NCBI GenBank assembly: GCA_016929795.1
Contig: JAFGIA010000296.1
Span: 1 to 35,528, forward strand
Direction of reading: 5' to 3'
From: Anaerolineae bacterium
Lineage (GTDB): Bacteria > Chloroflexota > Anaerolineae > JAAYZQ01
DNA length: 35,528 bases
Shown here: positions 7,916 to 16,360 of the stretch, piece after piece
Position numbering within the stretch: the stretch's first letter is position 1
How the letters are laid out: each line of letters opens with the position of its first letter
Notes under the pieces: generated by a model
What the model was told of the DNA's origin: nothing
What the model saw: only the letters and a program-made list of their open reading frames with translations
Database searches by the model: none
Made by a program: the position numbers and the translations under genes

Positions 7916-10540
7916 TCAGCGTGCGTCCGATCGGTACAGCGCTTCGTACCTTAGATACTGCGCGTACACCGTTTGCAGGTATATGCGCGATTGGCTCGCG
8001 GTGATGATTTCGACAAAAAGATCGAGATCGAATTCGCCATTCCCGGTCATTTCAATCCAGCGCAACGTGTTGCCCGGGCCGCCATTGTAGGCAGCCAGGC
8101 TGACCAAGAGATGATCGTCGAACCGGTGCAACTGGACAGACAGATAAAATGCGCCAAAACGGATGCTGACCCACGGCCGGTATAGGTCGTCGAGGACAAA
8201 GTTGTCCATCTTGAGCGCGCGCGCGATCCCCTCTCCCGTGGCCGGCATCACCTGGCCGAGGCCGCGCGCACCGGCCCACGACTCGGCCTCCTTCTCGAAC
8301 AGGCTCTCCTGGCGGATCAGGGCGGCGAGTAGGAGTGGATCTAGCTCATAGGCCGCCGCCTCGGCCGACAGCAGATCGGCATAGGCGAGAGGGTAGGCGA
8401 GGTACTGCACCGGTAGGGGGGCAGCGTACAGGTTTCCATCCGGCCAGAGGATGGCGAGCCGCGACGCGGCGCGTGCCGCCAGGCCGTACAGGCCGAGATC
8501 GTGAAAGTAGAGGGCAATCCGGGCCAGGTTCAGCGGCTGGCTCCACACGGCATCGAGTGTGTCTTGGAACGCGGCCAGTGCCTGGCGTCGCAACCCAACG
8601 TCCAAGAGCGCCTCTCCACGGCGCACGTCAGAACGTGTGGCAAGGGCGCGTGGCAGCGTGAGCGACTGCGTGCCTGTCGGCACCTGCGTCCACCCCTGCA
8701 ACCACGACAGGATCTCGTTCTGCACCGCTGCCCCATCCCACGCCGGGGCGTCGATCGGTGCGACGACGAAACGGCCGGCGGTCAACTCCCCATCGGACCG
8801 TACCTGCGCCGCGCGCAAGGCATAGTACTCGTAGGGATGGGTGTCAATGAGCCGGTCCCAATCTTTGCCACCTGGCGGCGAGCCGGCAGGAACCTCGGTC
8901 ACTTTGCCGGCCCAGTAGAGCGCCTTGGTTCGATAGGCAGAATTTGGATACTTGGCGACGAGTGCCTGCCAGTTGGCCGCCGCGGCGGCGGGATTGCCAG
9001 CCCGGTAGAGAGAGAGTCCTGCGCGCCAGAGCGCATGGTCGGCCTCGTCGTACGCCGGGAAGGTGGCCTGCACTTCCTGAAAGAGCGCGGCCGCCTCGGC
9101 GTAGCGCGCTTGGCCTTCGCGGAGCCTGGCCGAACGCCAGAGTGCATGCGGCGCCTGGTCGGACTCGGGGAAAAAGGCAGCAGCGTCGCGATAGACTTTG
9201 ACCGCACCGTCGTTGTCGTCCAGTGAGGCCAATGCCGCCCCCTTTTCCAGCCACGCCTTGGGTACCCATTCGCTCTCGGGGTACTCGGAGATCAGGGCGT
9301 TGAGCGTGTCGATAGCCGCTTCGTGTTCCTCGAGGGCACGCTGCACCAGGGCCTTGTAATAGAGTGCTTCACCGGCCCTGGGCGCCGACGCGCCGAGCAG
9401 GTAACGGTCAAAGGCGCGGATGGCGGCACCATAGGCGTCGGAGTAGGTAGCACCGGCATAGTAATCGATCAGGCCACGCTGGAACTCGTCGACAGGCACG
9501 CCGGCATCGACCAACTCTACAAGCGACAGGTAGGCAAACTCGGCGTCTGGGTAGCGGTTCACGTTGCGCTTGTACCGCGCCTGGGCCGCGTCGAGGTCAC
9601 CTGCCAGCTCGAGCGCCTGGCCTGCCTGGTACTCGATGCGCGCACGGTAGCTCTCGACGCGCGCGACGGCGAGGATGGCATCGTACTCGGCCACCGCCTC
9701 GGCGTACGCCTCGCGTGCCAGGAAGATGCCTGCCCGCTTTTCGCGCAGACCAACCTGGAGCGAAGTGTCGGAAGTGGCGGCGATGGCCGCGGCGTAGGCT
9801 GCGAGCGCCGCCTCGCGTGCCGGCTCGGGATCGGATGCCAGGGCCGACAGGCTAGCCTGACAGTCTCCAATCGCTGTGTAGGCGATGTCGGCCAACTGGG
9901 TACCGAGCGCCAGGTACGCCTCGTAGCTGTCGACGGCCGGGGCGCAGAGATCCGCCGCCTGGTAGGCGCGCGCGGCCATGAAGAGGGCCATGGGCCGCCG
10001 CTCGTCGTCAGGATATGCAGAAAGAAAGGCCTCGCACGCAGCGGCAGCCGCCACATAGTCCCGGTTCTCGAGGTAACTCTCCGCCAGCCCAAAGTGCGCC
10101 TCGCGTACCACCTCAGGGAGTGCAGATTGTTCGAGCGCTGACTGGTAGGCGGCGATCGCCTCGTCGTAGCGGCCGTTGTGTTGGTATTGGCGGGCACCAG
10201 CCAGCCACGACGACACGTCGAGCTGGGCGTCAGGGGTGGTGCGGGCAGACTGGGTGACGGTGGGCGTGGTGGTCGCGGTGGGGGTCGGGGAGGGCGTGCG
10301 GGTCGGCGTGCGGGTTGGGCTGAGCGTGGGGGTCGGCGCCTGCGTATCTGTCGCGGTCGGGGTTGGCGTGCGGGTCGGAATGACCGGCCTGGCCGTGTCT
10401 GTAGGTACGGGTGTCGTGGCAGCACTCGCCCCCCCCCCCGTGGGCGTCGCTGGCGCCTCGCCACACCCAACGAGCGACACAACCAGCAGGGTGAGAAGAG
10501 CTATAAATACGAGTCTGACGTGTTTCTGTTGACCGCGCAT
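7916..10540 (-). CDS. Lipoprotein soluble-lytic-transglycosylase with TPR-type repeats
   Basis: The 874-aa product begins with a lipoprotein signal peptide ending VSLVGC (lipobox), then a Thr/Pro-rich linker (about residues 30-95). A long array of TPR-like helical repeats (about 100-560) follows, and then the C-terminal SLT domain. The catalytic Glu is in LIRQESLF (about residue 745), and GARGLGQVMPATG and LAAYNGGPGNTLRWI complete the signature. It should cleave the MurNAc-GlcNAc bonds of peptidoglycan at the outer face of the membrane. I chose the ATG at 10540: it begins the signal peptide, and a TTGACA-17-GATAAT promoter ends only 7 bp before it, predicting a leaderless mRNA. An 11-G run lies just after the lipobox. 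The histidine kinase follows 41 bp downstream. Confidence 0.92.
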   Translation of the reverse strand: MRGQQKHVRLVFIALLTLLVVSLVGCGEAPATPTGGGASAATTPVPTDTARPVIPTRTPTPTATDTQAPTPTLSPTRTPTRTPSPTPTATTTPTVTQSARTTPDAQLDVSSWLAGARQYQHNGRYDEAIAAYQSALEQSALPEVVREAHFGLAESYLENRDYVAAAAACEAFLSAYPDDERRPMALFMAARAYQAADLCAPAVDSYEAYLALGTQLADIAYTAIGDCQASLSALASDPEPAREAALAAYAAAIAATSDTSLQVGLREKRAGIFLAREAYAEAVAEYDAILAVARVESYRARIEYQAGQALELAGDLDAAQARYKRNVNRYPDAEFAYLSLVELVDAGVPVDEFQRGLIDYYAGATYSDAYGAAIRAFDRYLLGASAPRAGEALYYKALVQRALEEHEAAIDTLNALISEYPESEWVPKAWLEKGAALASLDDNDGAVKVYRDAAAFFPESDQAPHALWRSARLREGQARYAEAAALFQEVQATFPAYDEADHALWRAGLSLYRAGNPAAAAANWQALVAKYPNSAYRTKALYWAGKVTEVPAGSPPGGKDWDRLIDTHPYEYYALRAAQVRSDGELTAGRFVVAPIDAPAWDGAAVQNEILSWLQGWTQVPTGTQSLTLPRALATRSDVRRGEALLDVGLRRQALAAFQDTLDAVWSQPLNLARIALYFHDLGLYGLAARAASRLAILWPDGNLYAAPLPVQYLAYPLAYADLLSAEAAAYELDPLLLAALIRQESLFEKEAESWAGARGLGQVMPATGEGIARALKMDNFVLDDLYRPWVSIRFGAFYLSVQLHRFDDHLLVSLAAYNGGPGNTLRWIEMTGNGEFDLDLFVEIITASQSRIYLQTVYAQYLRYEALYRSDAR

Positions 10541-10547
10541 GGCGTCT

Positions 10548-10576
10548 ATTATCCCCTGAATGAGACCTCTTGTCAA
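10548..10576 (-). promoter_or_regulatory. Promoter of the lytic transglycosylase gene, predicting a leaderless transcript
   Basis: On the minus strand TTGACA (10571-10576) and GATAAT (10548-10553) are 17 bp apart. Only seven bases separate the -10 box from the ATG at 10540, so transcription would start at or next to the start codon. Confidence 0.7.
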
Positions 10577-10621
10577 CCCGCCCGCTATCAGCAGCAGCCC
10601 TACTGCGCAGAGCAGTCGCGC

Positions 10622-10650
10622 TTGCACTGCATCGCGATCTGTGTTAGAAT
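10622..10650 (+). promoter_or_regulatory. Sigma70-type promoter of the MttB-family gene; divergent intergenic region 10541-10885
   Basis: TTGCAC (10622-10627) and TAGAAT (10645-10650) are 17 bp apart. Its -35 box lies 45 bp from the -35 of the divergent transglycosylase promoter, so one regulator could affect both. The predicted leader from about 10657 to 10885 is roughly 230 nt. I looked for a cobalamin riboswitch (B12 box) in it because MttB enzymes use corrinoids, and found none; no other structured element was recognised. Confidence 0.7.
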
Positions 10651-10885
10651 AGCCCCTAGTTGGCATGGCAAGCTGAGGTATCCGTGTGCAGCCGTCTAGA
10701 CAGAGAGGGGCGATGACACATCTGTGCTGTGCGTCAAGCCGTTTGCCAGGGACGCGGGAAGAAAGTCTCTTCTGTGCGATCCACTCTCCGTGTCTGCGCT
10801 ACATCATGCGAGACGCAGTGTGTCCGCCTCGCGCCTGTTGTATGAAAGTTTCCTGATGCCATCTCACCTGGAGCGAGGTCGATCT

Positions 10886-12301
10886 ATGCCCTGCCTGACA
10901 GTTCTCGCCGAGCAAGAAGTCGAGTCAATCCACAACGCCACACTCCAGATTCTGGCGGAGGTGGGCGTGCTATTGAGGCAGCCGGCGGCACGCGACGTGC
11001 TGGCGGAAGCGGGAGCCCTTCTCGACGGCGACAGGGTGCGGCTGCCGGCCGAATTGGTGGAGGCGTGTATCGCCCGCTGCCCCTCGCAGGTGTCGATCCG
11101 GGGCCGGGGCGGGGAGACGATGAGGCTCGGCGACGGCACGCTGCACTGGCACAACCTGGGCGGCGCGTCGACGGTGTACGAGACCGGTACCGGGCGGTGC
11201 CGGCCGGCACTGCTGCGGGACGTCGTCGACTCGACGCGCCTGCTCGACGCGCTCGACGGCGTGACCAACATCACGCCTTTTTTTACACCACAGGATGTGC
11301 CCGGGCCGCTGATGTCGCTAGCTATGTACCGCCACGCGCTACCCCACACTATCAAGCCGCTCCAGGGGCCGGGCACCCAGACGGCGGTGGAGGTGCGCTA
11401 CGCGGCGCGGATGGCCGAGGTCATTGGCCCGCCATCTGAGGTGATATCGCTCGGCATCTCGCCGATCAGCCCACTCACCTTTCCGGACGACGTAGTTGAA
11501 GCGATGATGGAGACGGCGCGGCTGGGCATTCCACTGGGGCCACTGCCGTGCCCCACGGCGGGGGCGACGGCGCCGCTGTCGCTGGCGGGCGCGCTGGCAC
11601 AGCAGAACGCGGAGGTGTTGGCATCTGTCGTGCTTGCCCAGATCATCCGGCCCGGGCTGCCGATCGTCTATTGTGGCAGGCTGGCAGCCATGGAGCCGCG
11701 CACCGGCGTGTCGGTGTGGGGCGGTGTGGAGCTGGGATTGGTGTCGGCGGGCACGGTGCAGGTGGCGCATCGCTACGGCCTGCCGGTGAACGTGTATGGC
11801 CTGTCGACCAACTCGAACACGCTCGACCTGCAGAGCGGCTACGAGCGCGCGCTGAACTCGATCGTGCCCGCGCTCGCCGGTGCCGACGAGTTGTCGGGCA
11901 TCGGCGAGATGGCAGCAGGGGTAACCGGCAGCTATGCGCAGATGGTGATCGACGACGAAATCGCGGCGAGCGTGCGGCGCGTGCGGCGTGGGTTTGCCGC
12001 CGACGAGGACGCGCTGGCGGTGGGGGTGATCGCCCGGGTGATGGATGGGTCGCGCAATTTCCTCGACCAGCGCCACACGGTGCGCTACCTGCGGGCAGGT
12101 GAGGTGTTGCTCACGCGCCTTGCCGAGCGGCGCGCGTGGGAAGAATGGCAGCGCGGGGGGTGCGAGACGATGGCCGGCCGCGCCGAGGCCGAGGCACAGC
12201 GCTTGCTGGCCGAGCACGAGGTGCCGCCGCTCAATGACGATCAAGAGCGCGAGCTGGACGAGATCCTGCGCGCGGCAGAAACCGAGCTGTTAGCGGGTTG
12301 A
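10886..12301 (+). CDS. MttB-family (trimethylamine methyltransferase-like) corrinoid methyltransferase, non-pyrrolysine type
   Basis: The 471-aa protein belongs to the MttB/MtgB superfamily, whose members transfer a methyl group from quaternary or tertiary amines to a corrinoid protein. Family features include the LHNATLQILAEVGV-like N-terminus (here IHNATLQILAEVGV), the LHWHNLGGASTVYETGTG region, PSEVISLGISPISPL, and the barrel segments CPTAGATAPLSLAGALAQQNAEVLA. The frame is open throughout with no in-frame amber codon, so it is not a pyrrolysine enzyme and should resemble glycine betaine-type relatives. I chose the ATG at 10886 (GGAGCGAGGT upstream); 10856 and 10724 are alternatives. No corrinoid protein or MtgA partner is in the window. 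The downstream ABC importer suggests a shared substrate, which is inference. Confidence 0.88.
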   Translation: MPCLTVLAEQEVESIHNATLQILAEVGVLLRQPAARDVLAEAGALLDGDRVRLPAELVEACIARCPSQVSIRGRGGETMRLGDGTLHWHNLGGASTVYETGTGRCRPALLRDVVDSTRLLDALDGVTNITPFFTPQDVPGPLMSLAMYRHALPHTIKPLQGPGTQTAVEVRYAARMAEVIGPPSEVISLGISPISPLTFPDDVVEAMMETARLGIPLGPLPCPTAGATAPLSLAGALAQQNAEVLASVVLAQIIRPGLPIVYCGRLAAMEPRTGVSVWGGVELGLVSAGTVQVAHRYGLPVNVYGLSTNSNTLDLQSGYERALNSIVPALAGADELSGIGEMAAGVTGSYAQMVIDDEIAASVRRVRRGFAADEDALAVGVIARVMDGSRNFLDQRHTVRYLRAGEVLLTRLAERRAWEEWQRGGCETMAGRAEAEAQRLLAEHEVPPLNDDQERELDEILRAAETELLAG

Positions 12302-12308
12302 AAGAATC

Positions 12309-12390
12309 GTATCTGCTCAATAATCGGGGGGTTGGGGTGTGTGCGGTGCCCGCGCACACCCCAACTTCCCCCCCTTTATTGAGATGATAC
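12309..12390. repeat. 82-bp palindromic MITE-like element, copy 1, with 8-bp target duplication
   Basis: The ends are GTATCTGCTCAATAA and (reverse complement) GTATCATCTCAATAA, matching at 13 of 15 positions. The inside is a long hairpin, GTTGGGGTGTGTGCG against CGCGCACACCCCAAC. The element is flanked by the perfect direct repeat AAAGAATC (12301-12308 and 12391-12398), as expected for a transposition target duplication. It begins right at the mttB-like stop codon, whose last A is the first base of the duplication. Read on the minus strand it is closely similar to copy 2 at 28848. The hairpin may also terminate the mttB-like transcript. Confidence 0.8.
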
Positions 12391-12518
12391 AAAGAATCGA
12401 ATCAAAGGGGGTGATGTGACGCGAAGCAGAGAGAACACGCTGTAGGGGAAGTTGGGCGATGGAAATAGCCGGCTCGCGACCGGCGCTGGAACCGGTTATC
12501 ACTCAAAGGAGGAAAGAA

Positions 12519-14231
12519 ATGAAGAGCGTTGTCCACAAGCTGTTGATCACGATGGTCGTGGTGAGCCTGCTCGCCGTGGGCCTGGCCGCCTGCGGATCTA
12601 CTGCAGCGCCAGAGCCGACCGCGGCCCCGCCGGCGGCAGCCGGACCGACTGAGGCTCCAGCGACCGCTGTGCCGCCGGCCGAGCCGAAGGTGGCCAAATT
12701 CATCTGGACCCAGGAATTCGATACCCTGAGCCCCCTCTACACCAATATGTGGTTCTCAGCCATTACCTTCCAGATCTGGAGCTGCTACGCCTGGGACTTT
12801 GACGAGGAGGCCAGCCCTGTACCGGTGATGGTCACCGAAATGCCCAGCATGGCCAACGGGGGCATCTCTGAGGACGGCAAAACCATCACCATCAAACTGC
12901 GGGACGATATGACCTGGTCGGACGGGACCCCCCTCACCGCCAAGGACTTTGTCTTTACCTGGGAGATGACGGTCAATCCGGCCAATGCCGTCGCTTCGAC
13001 CTATCCCTACGACCAGATGACCGCCGTCGAGGCCCCCGACGACTATACGGTGGTGATGACGTTCGTCGAGCCCTTTGCCCCCTGGGTGGGCACGCTGTGG
13101 CACGGCATCATCCCGGAGCACATCTTGCGGCCCGTCTTTGAGGCAGAGGGCACCATCGACCGCGCCGAGTGGAACCTGAACCCCACCGTTGGCTGCGGGC
13201 CTTTTAACTTTGTCGAGTGGGAATCGGGCAGCTTTGCGCGTTTCGTGGCCAATGACAACTACTGGTTTGGCCGGCCCAAGCTCGACGAGATCTTTATGCG
13301 CTTTGTGCCTGACGATGCCTCGCAAGTGGCGGCATTGCAGACAGGCGACGGTGACCTGGGCACCTTTATCTCTTACGCCGACATCCCCACCCTGGAGAGC
13401 GCAAATGTAGAGATGGTCAGCGCCTTTTCCGGCTACAACGAGGGCATCTATTACTACCTGCATGAGGAGAAGGGACATCCGGCGCTCAAGGACATCAACG
13501 TGCGCAAGGCCATCGCCCTGGGCATCGACCGCTTCTCCGTGTGCGAGGACCTGTTGATGGGCCTGACCGTGCCGGCGATGACCGACTGGGACAACACCGA
13601 CTGGAACGATCCCACCCTCGAGCCGTGGCCCTATGATCCAGAAGAGGCCAAGAAAATCCTGGACGAGGCCGGCTGGGTGGATAGCAACGGCGACGGCTCA
13701 CGGGACAAGGATGGCGTGGAGCTGGTCTTTGACTATGGCACCACCACCCGCGAGATCCGCCGCGACACCCAGGCTGTGTTCCAGCAGCAACTGGCCGATA
13801 TCGGCATTAAGGTCAACCTGCTCAACTATGACTCGGACATCTTTTTCGAAACCTATGGGAATGGGGGACCGGCGGCCATCGGCGAGCTGGATCTGGTTCA
13901 ATTCTCCACCACCTTCAACTTTCCCGATCCAGACAGCGCCGATTGGCTCTGTAACGAGATCCCCAGCGACGAGTACCCGGCGGGTGTCAGCACCGCACAG
14001 ATCTGCGACGAGGAGCTGGATGGCCTGTTCGCCCTGCAGCGGACGCAGGTGGACATTGCCCAGCGGCAAGAGACCTGGCACAAGATCACCAAACACATCT
14101 TTGACAACCTGTACTGGCTGGGTGTGTGGCAGGATCCCGACATCTGGGCCGTCGGCCCGCGCCTTCAGAACGTCAAGATCTCGGGGGCCACGCCCTTCTT
14201 TAACATCATCGAGTGGGATCTGACGCAGTAG
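12519..14231 (+). CDS. Family 5 extracellular solute-binding lipoprotein of a peptide-type ABC importer
   Basis: The 570-aa protein starts with a lipoprotein signal peptide (MKSVVHKLLITMVVV, lipobox LAAC), a short Ala/Pro/Thr-rich tether, and then the SBP_bac_5 fold. Family marks include the DDMTWSDGTPLTAKDFVFTWE segment, NPTVGCGPFNFVEWESGSFARFVANDNYWFGRPKLDEI, DINVRKAIALGIDR and YDPEEAKKILDEAGW. It captures the substrate outside the cell for the DppBCDF-type permease encoded next. The start at 12519 has AGGAGGAAAGAA directly upstream; an earlier in-frame ATG at 12459 would spoil the signal peptide. Relatives bind di- and oligopeptides, nickel, opines or other small organic compounds, so substrate cannot be read from sequence. 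The MttB-like and deacylase-like neighbours hint at a methylated or acylated amine. Confidence 0.95.
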   Translation: MKSVVHKLLITMVVVSLLAVGLAACGSTAAPEPTAAPPAAAGPTEAPATAVPPAEPKVAKFIWTQEFDTLSPLYTNMWFSAITFQIWSCYAWDFDEEASPVPVMVTEMPSMANGGISEDGKTITIKLRDDMTWSDGTPLTAKDFVFTWEMTVNPANAVASTYPYDQMTAVEAPDDYTVVMTFVEPFAPWVGTLWHGIIPEHILRPVFEAEGTIDRAEWNLNPTVGCGPFNFVEWESGSFARFVANDNYWFGRPKLDEIFMRFVPDDASQVAALQTGDGDLGTFISYADIPTLESANVEMVSAFSGYNEGIYYYLHEEKGHPALKDINVRKAIALGIDRFSVCEDLLMGLTVPAMTDWDNTDWNDPTLEPWPYDPEEAKKILDEAGWVDSNGDGSRDKDGVELVFDYGTTTREIRRDTQAVFQQQLADIGIKVNLLNYDSDIFFETYGNGGPAAIGELDLVQFSTTFNFPDPDSADWLCNEIPSDEYPAGVSTAQICDEELDGLFALQRTQVDIAQRQETWHKITKHIFDNLYWLGVWQDPDIWAVGPRLQNVKISGATPFFNIIEWDLTQ

Positions 14232-14255
14232 TCGAATGGTCTACTAACTGATCGG

Positions 14256-14295
14256 AGTGGGCCGGGACCGGGCACATCCTGTGTCCCGGCCCACT
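14256..14295 (+). promoter_or_regulatory. Intra-operon hairpin between binding protein and first permease gene
   Basis: AGTGGGCCGGGAC (14256-14268) pairs perfectly over 13 bp with GTCCCGGCCCACT (14283-14295). Only TTTCC follows, so it is at best a partial terminator. A stem at this place commonly protects or limits the message so that binding protein is made in excess over permease. Confidence 0.65.
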
Positions 14296-14314
14296 TTCCT
14301 GGAAGGAGGGAACG

Positions 14315-15346
14315 ATGGGCCGCTACGTTGCCCGGCGCCTCTTGCAGGCGATCCCTTTGATGCTCATCATCAGCGTGGCCCTGTTCATCTTGATGCAGAA
14401 CATGGGCGATCCGCTGGCGACGATGGGCGGGCGCACGCCGACCCGCTCGGCTGACCGGGAGCGCCTGGCCCGCCAGCTTGGCCTCGATAAGCCTGTCCTG
14501 GTCCAATATCTCTACTGGTTGATCGGGAACGACTGGACCATGGTGGACATGGATGGCGATGGCGTGGGCGAAACGCCGGGCACGCGCAAAGGGGTGTTGC
14601 GCGGCGATTTTGGCGTCTCGCTGATCAGCCGCAAGCCGGTTCTCGAGGTGATCTGGGATAGACTGCCCAACACGCTGCTGCTGATGGGTGCCTACGAAGT
14701 GATCGTCATCCTCGGCGCGCTGACCATCGGCATCTATTCTGCCGTGCGACAGTATTCGCTGTTTGACCACGTGATCACCGGCATCTCTTTTGTGCTTTAT
14801 TCGATGCCCATCTTTTTCATCGCCCTGCTCTCCATCTATATCTTTGGCGTCGCCTTCAAGGAGTGGGGGTTGCCCTCTCTGCCTTTCGTAGGGATGTTCG
14901 AGCCCGAGGCTGGCAAGACGGCGTCGCAGGTTGCACTGCACATGGTGCTGCCGCTGATGAGCCTGGCGCTCATCAGCCTGGCCGGCTATAGCCGCTACAT
15001 GCGCAGCACGATGCTCGAGGTGTTGAGCCAGGATTATATCCGGACGGCCCGGTCCAAGGGATTGGAGCGGCGCTACGTGCTCTTTATCCACGCACTCAAG
15101 AACGCTTCGCTGCCTATCGTGACCATCGTCGGCCTCGACCTGCCCACCCTGCTCGGCGGGGCGATCGTCACCGAGCGCATTTTTGCCTGGCCGGGCATGG
15201 GCCGCCTCTTTCTCGATCACGTCTCGCGAGCCGATGTCGCGGTGGTGATGGCCATCCTGATGATGACGTCCGTGGCCGTGATCATCTTTCAGATTCTGAC
15301 CGACATAACTTATGCGTGGCTCGATCCGCGCATCCGCTACGATTAG
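14315..15346 (+). CDS. ABC importer permease, DppB/OppB type
   Basis: The 343-aa inner-membrane protein has an N-terminal helix (RRLLQAIPLMLIISVALFILMQNMGDP), the conserved GLDKPVLVQYLYWL segment, and the BPD_transp_1 domain with further helices. The EAA loop for contact with the ATPase reads YIRTARSKGLERRYVLFIHALKNASLPIVTIVG. It ends with a GAIVTERIFAWPGMGRLF motif typical of DppB. The start has GGAAGGAGGGAACG before the ATG. The segment around residues 70-95 (NDWTMVDMDGDGVGETPGTRKG) is a small acidic insertion between the conserved blocks that is longer than in classical DppB. It forms the heterodimeric channel with the next gene product. Confidence 0.95.
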   Translation: MGRYVARRLLQAIPLMLIISVALFILMQNMGDPLATMGGRTPTRSADRERLARQLGLDKPVLVQYLYWLIGNDWTMVDMDGDGVGETPGTRKGVLRGDFGVSLISRKPVLEVIWDRLPNTLLLMGAYEVIVILGALTIGIYSAVRQYSLFDHVITGISFVLYSMPIFFIALLSIYIFGVAFKEWGLPSLPFVGMFEPEAGKTASQVALHMVLPLMSLALISLAGYSRYMRSTMLEVLSQDYIRTARSKGLERRYVLFIHALKNASLPIVTIVGLDLPTLLGGAIVTERIFAWPGMGRLFLDHVSRADVAVVMAILMMTSVAVIIFQILTDITYAWLDPRIRYD

Positions 15347-15359
15347 GAAGGGCAAGACT

Positions 15360-16319
15360 ATGAGCGGTGAAGCAGTAGCTGTCATTTCCAAGATCGGGGT
15401 GGATGAGCTGGAAGCTCCCCCACTGACTCTGCGCGAGCTGACCTGGCGCCGCTTTCGACGTCACAAGATGGCGATGTTTGGCATGGTCATGCTCATCCTG
15501 TTGTTCGTCTACTCCTTCGGGGGCGCGCTTCTGGTGCCGGAGAAGTATGCCAACCAGGTTGACACCGCCGGCCGCCTGCAGGCCCCCTCTGTTGCACACC
15601 CCTTTGGCACCGACACGATCGGGCGTGATATCCTGGCGCGGACCATCTATGGCGGGCAGATTTCGCTGATGATCGGCCTGACGGCGATGCTCGTCGAGCT
15701 GATGATCGGCGTCACGATTGGTGCGCTCGCTGGTTACTATGGCGGCAAGATCGACGCCCTGTTGATGCGCTTTACCGAGGCCGTGTTTGTCATCCCGCAA
15801 CTGTTTCTCCTGATCGTGATGGCCAAGTATTTTGGCGGCAAGATCCCGAATATTCATCTGCTCGGCCGTGAGCTGAGCGGGAGCGTGATCGTCGTCGTCC
15901 TGATCATCGGCATCACCAGTTGGATGTACCTGGCCCGCATCGTGCGCGCCGAGTTTATCTCTATCAAGGAGCGCGAGTTTATCCTGGCTGCCCGGGCGAC
16001 GGGCACGCCGGCACGGCAGATCATTTTTGGACACATCCTGCCCAATAGCGTGGCGCCGATCATCGTCTCGGCAACTCTGAGCGTCGCCGCCGCGATCCTG
16101 GCGGAATCATACATCAGCTTCCTGGGCATGGGCGTCCAGCCTCCCACCGCCACCTGGGGCAACATGCTCGAGGCAGCCGCCTCTGACTATACCGGGTTCC
16201 AGATTGCGCCCTGGTTCTGGTTCTTTCCAGGGATGTTTATCGTGCTCACGGTGCTCAGCATCAATTTTTTGGGAGACGGACTGCGCGACGCCTTTGATCC
16301 TCGCAGCCGGGCAGTGTAA
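15360..16319 (+). CDS. ABC importer permease, DppC/OppC type
   Basis: The 319-aa protein has the DppC layout. An N-terminal cytoplasmic segment LTLRELTWRRFRRHKMAMFGMVMLILLF leads into the first helix. A short periplasmic part with AHPFGTDTIGRDILARTIYGGQISL follows, and then the BPD_transp_1 domain with EAA loop FILAARATGTPARQIIFGHILPNSVAPIIV. The C-terminus has the usual NFLGDGLRDAFDPRSR. The ATG at 15360 is chosen because AGGAAGGG precedes it; it lies 13 bp after the DppB-type stop. Together with the DppB-type protein it makes the membrane channel. Confidence 0.95.
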   Translation: MSGEAVAVISKIGVDELEAPPLTLRELTWRRFRRHKMAMFGMVMLILLFVYSFGGALLVPEKYANQVDTAGRLQAPSVAHPFGTDTIGRDILARTIYGGQISLMIGLTAMLVELMIGVTIGALAGYYGGKIDALLMRFTEAVFVIPQLFLLIVMAKYFGGKIPNIHLLGRELSGSVIVVVLIIGITSWMYLARIVRAEFISIKEREFILAARATGTPARQIIFGHILPNSVAPIIVSATLSVAAAILAESYISFLGMGVQPPTATWGNMLEAAASDYTGFQIAPWFWFFPGMFIVLTVLSINFLGDGLRDAFDPRSRAV

Positions 16320-16360
16320 GGCAGGGCGTAGCCTGCCTGATAGAGGAGGTCAAGTTGTAG

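Noticed and set aside
10255..10400. Short tandem-like GGGGTCGGCGTGCGGGT repeats, at first resembling a repeat array
   Set aside because: They encode the Thr/Pro-rich linker of the lipoprotein transglycosylase and have no spacer structure, so this is not a CRISPR or regulatory array.
10651..10885. Possible cobalamin riboswitch in the MttB-like leader
   Set aside because: No B12 box or other conserved core sequence was found in the 230-nt leader.
10886..12301. Possible pyrrolysine (amber) codon in the MttB-like gene
   Set aside because: The frame is open over the full family length without an internal TAG.
14165..15391. A 408-codon open frame opposite the DppB-type permease
   Set aside because: The composition is rich in His, Gln, Asp and Arg, as expected from reverse-reading membrane-protein codons, with no motif or start signal.
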